NCBI GenBank assembly: GCA_902795555.1
Contig: CADBLV010000009.1
Coordinates: 1-12,381 of the forward strand
DNA length: 12,381 nucleotides
Source: an uncultured Eubacteriales bacterium
GTDB lineage: Bacteria > Bacillota_A > Clostridia > Christensenellales > Aristaeellaceae
Direction of reading: 5' to 3'
This document shows, in pieces, positions 6,263 to 12,381 of the stretch (its first letter is position 1; each line of letters opens with the position of its first letter). A program made the position numbers and the translations under genes. The notes beneath the pieces were generated by a model, which saw only the letters and a program-made list of their open reading frames with translations, was not told the origin of the DNA and ran no database searches.

Positions 6263-7447
6263 ATGAGTTTGAAGCCGAACGGAAACTATCGGAATTTGAA
6301 GGAATCCTATCTTTTCTTCCGGATTGGGAAAAAGGTTGAGGCCTACCGGCAGGCGCATCCGGGGCAGACCATTTACCGGCTTGGGATCGGCGACGTTTCC
6401 CGGCCGCTCTGTCCGGCGGTGATCTCGGCGATGGAAGCGGCAGTTCGCGACCAGGCGAACGCCGCCACCTTTCAGGGATACACCCCGGAATGCGGTCTCC
6501 CCTTTTTCCGGCAGGCCGTAGCAGGATACTACGCGCGGCGGCAGGTTTCGCTGGAAGAGGACGAGATCTTCGTTTCCAGCGGAGCGAGCGACGAGCTCGG
6601 GGACATTCTGGACCTTTTCGACGTATCCTCGCCGGCGCTGATCACGCAGCCGGCCTATCCGGCCTATGTGGATGCCAGCATCATGGTCGGACGGAAAGTT
6701 CGTTTCCTGTCCGCCGGGGCGGAAAACGATTTTCTTCCCCTGCCGGACGACCGGACGGAGGGGGATCTGATTTACCTGTGCTCCCCCAACAACCCCACCG
6801 GCGCGGTTTACAGTCGGGAAGGGCTGCATCGCTGGGTGGAATGGGCAAACGTCCGGGGCGCCGTCATCCTGTTCGACGCGGCTTATGAGGCGTTTGTGGA
6901 GGGAGATCTGCCCCACAGCATTTTTGAGATTCCGGGCGCGAAAAGCTGCGCCATCGAGATCAGCTCTCTGTCCAAAACCGCCGGATTTACGGGGACGCGG
7001 CTGGGATACACGGTGATTCCCACGGCGCTGGAGCGGGATGGCATGAACCTGAACGCGATGTGGGTTCGCAACCGAACTACCAGAACCAACGGGATTTCAT
7101 GCATCCTGCAGCGAGGCGGCGCGGCGGTATTCACAGACGAGGGGCTGAAACAGATTTCGGAAAACATCGGATATTATAAGCAGAACGCGCGGACGTTGAT
7201 GGCTGCGCTGAGCGACGCGGGCATCCGGTTCTGGGGCGGACGAAACGCGCCTTATGTCTGGATGGCCTGTCCCCGGGGCATGGGAAGCTGGGAACTGTTT
7301 GACCTGATGCTGAACGAAATTCAGGTCGTCGGAACCCCGGGCGAAGGCTTCGGCGAGAGCGGCGAAGGCTATTTCCGGCTGTCGTCCTTCGGAGATGCCG
7401 GAGAAACGGCCGTCGCCGCGGAACGGATCCGAAAGCTGTTTACCTGA
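6263..7447 (+). CDS. dapL: LL-diaminopimelate aminotransferase
   Basis: PLP-dependent class I/II (fold type I) aminotransferase that makes LL-diaminopimelate directly from tetrahydrodipicolinate and glutamate, bypassing the acylated DapD/C/E route, for lysine and peptidoglycan. The 394 residues fit the family (~400). Visible features are [15 protein letters not shown] and [12 protein letters not shown] near the N-terminus, the substrate loop [35 protein letters not shown] and the PLP lysine Lys238 in [16 protein letters not shown]. The DapL-type N-terminal pattern separates it from ordinary aspartate aminotransferases. ATG 6263 lies eight bases after GGAGGAG (6248-6254); 38 bases separate it from glmS, with no promoter seen. 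Being beside glmS, it links two inputs to cell-wall synthesis. Confidence 0.93.
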   Translation: MSLKPNGNYRNLKESYLFFRIGKKVEAYRQAHPGQTIYRLGIGDVSRPLCPAVISAMEAAVRDQANAATFQGYTPECGLPFFRQAVAGYYARRQVSLEEDEIFVSSGASDELGDILDLFDVSSPALITQPAYPAYVDASIMVGRKVRFLSAGAENDFLPLPDDRTEGDLIYLCSPNNPTGAVYSREGLHRWVEWANVRGAVILFDAAYEAFVEGDLPHSIFEIPGAKSCAIEISSLSKTAGFTGTRLGYTVIPTALERDGMNLNAMWVRNRTTRTNGISCILQRGGAAVFTDEGLKQISENIGYYKQNARTLMAALSDAGIRFWGGRNAPYVWMACPRGMGSWELFDLMLNEIQVVGTPGEGFGESGEGYFRLSSFGDAGETAVAAERIRKLFT

Positions 7448-7508
7448 GCAAAGCGACCCGGCGGAACAGTGGAACGTTTTCGCTTGTAAACCCAGAGGAG
7501 GCGGGGAT

Positions 7509-9119
7509 ATGCCAAAGTATATTTTTGTGACGGGCGGCGTGGTATCCGGGCTGGGGAAGGGCATCACGGCCGCTTCCCTGGGGCGGTTGCTGAAGGCCCG
7601 GGGACTGAAGGTGGCGGCGCAGAAGCTGGATCCCTACATCAATGTGGACCCGGGGACGATGAGCCCCTATCAGCACGGGGAGGTTTACGTGACGGAGGAC
7701 GGAGCGGAAACCGATCTGGATCTGGGCCACTACGAGCGGTTCATCGATGAAGACCTGAATAAGTATTCCAACCTGACGACCGGAAAGGTATATGCCAACG
7801 TGATCCGGAAGGAGCGGGAGGGCGGATATCTGGGGTCGACAGTGCAAACCATTCCCCATATCACCGATGAGATCAAGCGCTTTATCTATCGTGTCGGCGA
7901 AAAGACGGATGCGGATGTCGTAATCACCGAAATCGGCGGGACAATCGGCGACATTGAAAGCCAGCCTTTTATCGAAGCCATTCGCCAGATCGGCCTGGAA
8001 GCAGGGCGGGAGAACACCCTGTATATTCACGTAACTCTAGTACCCTATCTGCGGGCCAGCGGGGAACACAAATCCAAGCCGACCCAGCATTCCGTCAAGG
8101 AACTGCAGGGCATGGGCATCACACCGAACATCATCGTGCTGCGTGTCGACGAGCAGATCACGGACAAATCCATTTTCACGAAGATTTCTCATTTCTGCAA
8201 TGTCAAACCGGACGGTGTGATTGAAAACATGACGCTTCCGATTTTGTATGAAGCGCCTCTGATGCTGGAAAAGGCCGGATTATCCGCCATCGTCTGCCGG
8301 GAGCTGGGCATCGTCGCGCCCGAACCGGATCTGACCGAATGGAAGGAGATGGTGGAGCGTGTCCGGCATCAACAGGACACCGTCCGCATCGGCCTTGTCG
8401 GCAAATATGTCCAGCTGCATGACGCGTATCTCTCCGTGGCCGAGGCCCTGCGCCACGCCGGGTTTGCCCTGGGGATGCGGGTGGAAATCGAATGGATTGA
8501 TTCGGAACATCTGACAGCGGAAAACGTGCGGGATGTGCTTTCCTCCGTCCACGGCATCATCGTGCCCGGCGGATTCGGCGGGCGGGGCATCGAAGGCATG
8601 ATTCTGGCCGCCCGGTATGCCCGGGAGCAGCATGTGCCGTATTTCGGAATCTGTCTGGGAATGCAGGTGGCGGTGATCGAATTCGCCCGGCATGCGGCGG
8701 GGCTGAAAGACGCCAACTCCGGGGAGTTTGACGAACACACGCCCCATAAGGTGATTGACTTCATGCCCGGACAGAACGACGAGATTGACAAGGGAGGCAC
8801 CCTGCGGCTGGGGAAGTATCCCTGCCGGCTGGAAACAGAAACGGTGATCGCCCGGAGCTATGGACAGACGAACATCAGCGAACGGCACCGGCACCGATAT
8901 GAATTCGCAAACGCGTATCGGGAAGTGCTTTCCGGAGCAGGGCTGCGCCTGTCGGGATTCTCGCCGGACGGCCGCCTGGTGGAAACCGTTGAGCTTTCGG
9001 AGGAAGCGTTTTTCGTCGGGGTTCAGTTCCATCCGGAATTCAAGAGCCGCCCCAACCGGCCCCATCCGTTGTTCAGCTCGTTCATCCGGGCCGCAATGGC
9101 CGAAAAAGCAGGCGGGTGA
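7509..9119 (+). CDS. pyrG: CTP synthase
   Basis: Makes CTP from UTP, ATP and glutamine; cytoplasmic tetramer. The 536 residues match the family (~535-545). The N-terminal synthase domain begins [18 protein letters not shown] (P-loop ~10-19) and contains [20 protein letters not shown] and [14 protein letters not shown]. The C-terminal class I glutaminase domain carries [10 protein letters not shown], the nucleophile Cys382 in GICLGMQ, and His508/Glu510 in [11 protein letters not shown] 7509 follows AGAGGAGG (7494-7501) by seven bases; an open frame continuing 38 codons upstream overlaps dapL and lacks family similarity. The 61-base gap after dapL contains no promoter or attenuator that I can recognise, so it is probably the last gene of the glmS-dapL-pyrG unit, which ends at the terminator near 9160. 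Confidence 0.98.
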   Translation: MPKYIFVTGGVVSGLGKGITAASLGRLLKARGLKVAAQKLDPYINVDPGTMSPYQHGEVYVTEDGAETDLDLGHYERFIDEDLNKYSNLTTGKVYANVIRKEREGGYLGSTVQTIPHITDEIKRFIYRVGEKTDADVVITEIGGTIGDIESQPFIEAIRQIGLEAGRENTLYIHVTLVPYLRASGEHKSKPTQHSVKELQGMGITPNIIVLRVDEQITDKSIFTKISHFCNVKPDGVIENMTLPILYEAPLMLEKAGLSAIVCRELGIVAPEPDLTEWKEMVERVRHQQDTVRIGLVGKYVQLHDAYLSVAEALRHAGFALGMRVEIEWIDSEHLTAENVRDVLSSVHGIIVPGGFGGRGIEGMILAARYAREQHVPYFGICLGMQVAVIEFARHAAGLKDANSGEFDEHTPHKVIDFMPGQNDEIDKGGTLRLGKYPCRLETETVIARSYGQTNISERHRHRYEFANAYREVLSGAGLRLSGFSPDGRLVETVELSEEAFFVGVQFHPEFKSRPNRPHPLFSSFIRAAMAEKAGG

Positions 9120-9158
9120 TTCCTCCTTCTTCTTCAGCATGAATCATTCCCAAACCCA

Positions 9159-9193
9159 CAAAAACGTCCGCTGCTGTGGACGTTTTTGTTTTT
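9159..9193 (+). terminator. Rho-independent terminator after pyrG
   Basis: CAAAAACGTCC (9159-9169) and GGACGTTTTTG (9178-9188) form an 11-bp perfect stem around an 8-base loop, followed by TTTTT (9189-9193). It lies 40 bases after the pyrG stop. Because the stem ends in A and T runs it may also stop transcription arriving from purB on the other strand. The remaining 120 bases up to the purB stop show no other signal. Confidence 0.88.
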
Positions 9194-9315
9194 CTGTATA
9201 TTCTGTTTTCATCCCCGCGCGATCGGCTCTCAGACACGGTTTGATCACCAAATCATGTTTTACCTTGATGAAACTTGAATGGCAGACGCGACCATGCAGC
9301 TCATAAAAAAGAAGG

Positions 9316-10740
9316 TTACAGCGTGATTTCCTCCGGAGGCGCGATTTCGTCCTCCCCTTCCCGGAGCAGCGGACGCAGCTTCGCCAGATAGGCGTCCACC
9401 TGTTCCGGACATCTTCCCACATACTTTTCCGGGCGGAGAAGATCCGCCAGTTCTTCCTTCGAGAGGCCAAACTGCTTCTCAGCCGCCAGGCGCTCCAGCA
9501 GGTCACAGGGTTCCCCTTCTTTCATGCGGGCCGCGGCGGCCATGGAGCACCGGCGGATGACCTCGTGGAGCTCCTGACGGTCCCCCCCCCGTTTGACCGC
9601 CTCCATCAGGAGATTCTCCGTGGCGAGGAAGGGCAGATAATCCCGAAGGGCCCGGTCGACCATCTTTTCATGAACCCGCATCCCCGAAACCACATTGCGG
9701 CAAAGCCGCAGAATCGCGTCCGCGCAGAGAAAACCCTCCGGCAGGGAAATTCGCCGGTTTGCAGAGTCGTCCAGGGTTCTTTCCATCCACTGGGCAGAGG
9801 CAGTGAGCGGGGCGTTAAGCGCGTCCGCCATCAGGAAGCGGGCCAGGGAGCAGATGCGTTCGCAGCGCATGGGGTTTCGCTTGTAGGCCATGGCGGAAGA
9901 GCCGATCTGATGGGTTTCGAATGGCTCCTCAAGCTGTCGGTCGTGTTGAAGAAGGCGAAGATCGCAGGCCATGCGGGTTGCGCTCTGGGCCAGGGAGGAG
10001 AGGGCGTTCAGAATGCGGGAGTCCACCTTTCGCGGATAGGTTTGGCCGCAGACATCGAAGCACGCCGAAAAACCGAACGTCGCCGCCAGGGCCCGGTTCA
10101 TCTCATCAATCTTTTCCCCGTCGCCCTCAAAGAGATCCAGAAAGCTGGCTTCCGTCCCCGTTGTTCCCCGGCAGCCGAGAAAGCGCAGGTTTCCCAGGGC
10201 GAAATCCAGCTCCTCCAGATCCGAGACAAAATCCTGCAGCCAGAGGGTCGCCCGTTTCCCCACCGTGACCGGCTGGGCCGGCTGATAATGCGTATATCCC
10301 AGTGTCGGGAGCGCTTTATATCGGTCCGCAAAGGCGGCGAGATCTCTCAGGAGACCCTTCAGCTCGCCCCGGAGATATCGCAGGGCATCCCGGAACAGAA
10401 TCAGATCCGCGTTGTCCGTAACATAGCAGCTGGTGGCCCCCAGATGGATGATGCCTGCGGCGGAAGGGGCCGCCTTTCCATAGGCATAGACATGGGCCAT
10501 CACGTCGTGGCGGACTTCCTTGTCCCGGGCGCGGACACATTCATAATCGATGGCCGTCAGATGCGCTTCCAGCTCCGCCACCTGTTCCGCCGTAATCGGC
10601 AGACCCAGTCTGCTTTCCTCCCGGGCCAGGGCCACCCAGAGCTTTCGCCAGGTTTGATATCGCGTGTCGGCGGAAAACAGCCGCAGCATCGTTTCCGAAG
10701 CATAGCGGGAGGAAAGCGGGGATTCATATCGGTCTGTCAT
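9316..10740 (-). CDS. purB: Adenylosuccinate lyase
   Basis: Cleaves fumarate from SAICAR in IMP synthesis and from adenylosuccinate to give AMP. It is 474 residues, in the usual 430-480 range, of the aspartase/fumarase superfamily. Visible features are RHDVMAHVYAYG, HLGATSCYVTDNAD, the catalytic-His region GYTHYQPAQPVT (His151), GTTGTEASFLDLFEGD and the signature loop GSSAMAYKRNPMRCERI with the catalytic Ser; Ala replaces the more usual Pro in SSAMPYKRNP. ATG 10740 follows AGGAG (10756-10752), which abuts the purA stop; the intergenic gap is 16 bases, so the two genes are co-transcribed. The coding strand contains a run of nine G (9590-9582) near codon 385 encoding Gly-Gly within VKRGGDRQ, an unusual homopolymer for an essential gene; the frame is intact across it. 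Confidence 0.97.
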   Translation of the reverse strand: MTDRYESPLSSRYASETMLRLFSADTRYQTWRKLWVALAREESRLGLPITAEQVAELEAHLTAIDYECVRARDKEVRHDVMAHVYAYGKAAPSAAGIIHLGATSCYVTDNADLILFRDALRYLRGELKGLLRDLAAFADRYKALPTLGYTHYQPAQPVTVGKRATLWLQDFVSDLEELDFALGNLRFLGCRGTTGTEASFLDLFEGDGEKIDEMNRALAATFGFSACFDVCGQTYPRKVDSRILNALSSLAQSATRMACDLRLLQHDRQLEEPFETHQIGSSAMAYKRNPMRCERICSLARFLMADALNAPLTASAQWMERTLDDSANRRISLPEGFLCADAILRLCRNVVSGMRVHEKMVDRALRDYLPFLATENLLMEAVKRGGDRQELHEVIRRCSMAAAARMKEGEPCDLLERLAAEKQFGLSKEELADLLRPEKYVGRCPEQVDAYLAKLRPLLREGEDEIAPPEEITL

Positions 10741-10756
10741 CGATGGTCAAACTCCT

Positions 10757-12031
10757 TTATCGAAGAATGATGCTGTCCCGCTCGGGGCCCACGGAGACGT
10801 AGGTGATGGGGCAGCCGACGGCGTCCTCAATCATCCGGACATAGGCGCGGGCCGCTTCCGGAAGATCCTCCCATCGGCGGACGGCAGAGATATCCTGATG
10901 CCATCCCTTCACGTATTCCAGCACCGGCTTTGCCCGGTCCAGATCCGTCGGGAACGGGAAGGAATCCGTTTCCCGGCCGTCCAGTTCATACCGGGCACAG
11001 ACGGGAATTGTCTCCAGGTCGCTGAGCACATCCAGCTTCGTCAGGGCCAGGCAGGATGCTCCCTGGGCCTCGACGCCGTATCGGGTGGCCACCAGATCCA
11101 CCGGCCCCACCCGGCGGGGCCGCCCGGTTTTCGCGCCGTATTCCTGGCCGGCCTGGCGGAGACGCTCCGCCTCCTCGCCGAACATCTCGCAGACAAAGGG
11201 GCCTTCGCCCACGCAGGTGGAATAGGCCTTGACCACCCCGACGATCCGATCCAGCCGGAGAGAGGGAATCCCCGCGCCGATCGGCGCATAGGCCGCAAGC
11301 GTGTTAGACGAGGTGGTGTAGGGATAAATGCCCATGTCCAGGTCTCTGAGCGCCCCCAGCTGGGCCTCAAAGAGCAGCCGCTTTCCGTCTTTTCCCGCCT
11401 GCTTCAGGAAGGCGCCGGCATCGCAGAGATGGGGAATCAGCGGTACGCAGAAATCCGAAATCCATTGATCCAGGCGATCCATGGTATACGGCTCTGCGCC
11501 GTACACCCGCTCGAGCGTTAGGTTTTTCCATTCCATCAGCTCCCGCAGGTGTTCCCGCATGCGCGGAAGATCCCGCAGCTCGCCGGCCAGGACGGTTTTC
11601 TTCTGATATTTATCCGAATAGAAAGGCGCGATTCCCTGTTTGGTGGAGCCGTATTTTTTCTCCGCCAGGCGCTGCTCTTCCAGAGCGTCCAGATCCCGAT
11701 GCCAGGGAAGGAGCAGGGAGGCCCTGCAGCTGATTTTCAGGTTATCCGGCGAAAGAACCACGCCCCGCTCCGCCACGGTTTTCATTTCCGCCATGAGGTT
11801 TTCCGGATCCAGGGCCACGCCGTTGCCCAGCACGTTGACTACCCCGTCCCGGAAAATGCCGGAAGGGAGAAGATGCAGCGCAAACTTTCCCTTTTCGTTG
11901 ATCACGGTATGTCCGGCGTTTCCGCCGCCCTGATAACGGATGACCACGTCATAATCCGCGGTCAGCAAATCCACGATGCGGCCCTTTCCTTCGTCGCCCC
12001 AGTTGATTCCCACAATCGCGCAGGCTTCCAT
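10757..12031 (-). CDS. purA: Adenylosuccinate synthetase
   Basis: Joins IMP and aspartate using GTP to give adenylosuccinate, the first committed step to AMP; PurB next door performs the second. From the chosen start it is 424 residues, normal for the family. Visible features are NWGDEGKGRIVD with catalytic Asp13, GGGNAGHTV with His41, the GRPRRVGPVDLVATRYG segment (usually GRPRRCGWFD), LTKLDVL and the C-terminal SVGPERD guanine-binding motif. Two in-frame ATGs exist: 12037 lies only one base from AAGGAGG (12045-12039), while 12031 has the normal seven-base spacing and gives family-standard Asp13/His41 numbering, so 12031 is preferred. The gene lies 73 bases behind queH and 16 before purB on the same strand. 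Confidence 0.96.
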   Translation of the reverse strand: MEACAIVGINWGDEGKGRIVDLLTADYDVVIRYQGGGNAGHTVINEKGKFALHLLPSGIFRDGVVNVLGNGVALDPENLMAEMKTVAERGVVLSPDNLKISCRASLLLPWHRDLDALEEQRLAEKKYGSTKQGIAPFYSDKYQKKTVLAGELRDLPRMREHLRELMEWKNLTLERVYGAEPYTMDRLDQWISDFCVPLIPHLCDAGAFLKQAGKDGKRLLFEAQLGALRDLDMGIYPYTTSSNTLAAYAPIGAGIPSLRLDRIVGVVKAYSTCVGEGPFVCEMFGEEAERLRQAGQEYGAKTGRPRRVGPVDLVATRYGVEAQGASCLALTKLDVLSDLETIPVCARYELDGRETDSFPFPTDLDRAKPVLEYVKGWHQDISAVRRWEDLPEAARAYVRMIEDAVGCPITYVSVGPERDSIILR

Positions 12032-12048
12032 GTCCATTCCTCCTTCAT

Positions 12049-12102
12049 GACCCGCAGGCTTTCCGTCAGCCCTTCGGTCCGTGAGACTGATGTGTCTCCC
12101 GG
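12049..12102 (-). promoter_or_regulatory. Two possible hairpins in the queH-purA gap
   Basis: On the minus strand, CCG-G-GAGAC (12102-12094) and GTCTC-A-CGG (12087-12079) pair around ACATCA. The CGG bases at 12081-12079 partly overlap the outer stem of a second possible fold: GACC (12079-12076) with GGTC (12052-12049), enclosing GGGCT (12072-12068) paired with AGCCT (12060-12056). No T run follows either, so neither is a terminator. They match no riboswitch I recognise, and no convincing purA promoter is visible here. Confidence 0.25.
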
Positions 12103-12104
12103 TT

Positions 12105-12381
12105 TTATTTTATCACATTTTTACCGTAAAGGCATCCACAGTAATCCTGCCGATACAAATCAAAAACACGGGAAAGTTCCAGGGAGCGCAGATAGCCGTT
12201 TTTCTTTTTAAAATCCGCCGCCAGATATTTCACCCCGTATTTTTCCGCCGCCGCCTCCCCGGCCCGGTTCACCGCTTCCACGTTTTTATGGGGGGAAACG
12301 GAGAGGGTGGTCGTAAAATACTCAAAGCCGTGGAGACGGGCCTGCCGCGCCGTTTCGTTCATCCGCAGGCCAAAGCACGCC
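12105..12381 (-). CDS. queH: Epoxyqueuosine reductase QueH, C-terminal part
   Basis: QueH (formerly DUF208) reduces epoxyqueuosine to queuosine in tRNA, the last step of this wobble-base modification, using metal/iron-sulfur cofactors held by conserved cysteines. Only the last 91 codons are inside the window; the gene continues past the right edge. Visible family features are ACFGLRMNETARQA (conserved Cys-Phe and Arg), FEYFTTTLSVSPHKN, YLAADFKKKNGY and the C-terminal YRQDYCGC cysteine motif. The ATG at 12362 is an internal Met, not the start, since the matching frame continues upstream of it. It is followed by purA on the same strand. Confidence 0.9.
   Translation of the reverse strand, partial: ACFGLRMNETARQARLHGFEYFTTTLSVSPHKNVEAVNRAGEAAAEKYGVKYLAADFKKKNGYLRSLELSRVFDLYRQDYCGCLYGKNVIK

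Noticed and set aside
7395..7508. Upstream in-frame extension of pyrG
   Set aside because: It overlaps the end of dapL and does not match CTP synthase; the ATG at 7509 gives the standard [10 protein letters not shown] start.
9565..10770. 401-codon plus-strand open frame opposite purB
   Set aside because: Antisense shadow of purB with no recognisable domain; purB itself is unambiguous.
12032..12037. First ATG of purA at 12037
   Set aside because: Only one base separates it from AAGGAGG; the second ATG at 12031 has normal spacing and standard residue numbering.
12032..12104. Possible purine or preQ1 riboswitch before purA
   Set aside because: The 73-base gap is short and I could not match the conserved cores of either class; there is no T run for a terminator.

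Overview
The window looks like a chromosomal housekeeping stretch from a GC-rich member of the Clostridia (Firmicutes). I infer this from strong AGGAGG-type ribosome binding sites, sigma-A-like promoters with 17-18 bp spacers, a Bacillus/Clostridium-type glutamine synthetase, an ANTAR-domain gene directly behind glnA as known in clostridia, DapL-type lysine/peptidoglycan precursor synthesis and a QueH-type queuosine enzyme. No mobile element, CRISPR array, tRNA or rRNA was seen. Genus-level placement is not possible from the sequence alone.

Layout, left to right. (1) Minus strand: the start of rpsF (ribosomal protein S6, cut by the left edge), with its own promoter and a leader RNA fold that could be the S6:S18 autoregulatory site. 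(2) Minus strand, 592-2067: an intact 491-codon protein related to the R subunit of type I restriction enzymes. The D-E-K nuclease triad is present, but every recognisable ATPase motor motif is destroyed and the second half of the enzyme is missing. No hsdM or hsdS is nearby. (3) A divergent promoter region. (4) Plus strand: glnA, preceded by a complete intrinsic terminator between promoter and ribosome binding site, then an ANTAR RNA-binding antiterminator gene, then glmS, dapL and pyrG, ending at a strong terminator near 9160-9193. (5) Convergent minus-strand group: queH (cut by the right edge), purA and purB.

How the genes fit together. GlnA makes glutamine; GlmS and PyrG consume it to make glucosamine-6-phosphate and CTP; DapL supplies LL-diaminopimelate, so GlmS and DapL both feed peptidoglycan. 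PurA and PurB convert IMP to AMP. The glnA leader terminator plus the neighbouring ANTAR protein form a self-contained nitrogen-control attenuation module, and a hairpin occludes the ANTAR gene's ribosome binding site.

The two items most worth following up are the solitary dead-motor HsdR-like nuclease and the compact glnA attenuator, which begins at about the predicted transcription start.
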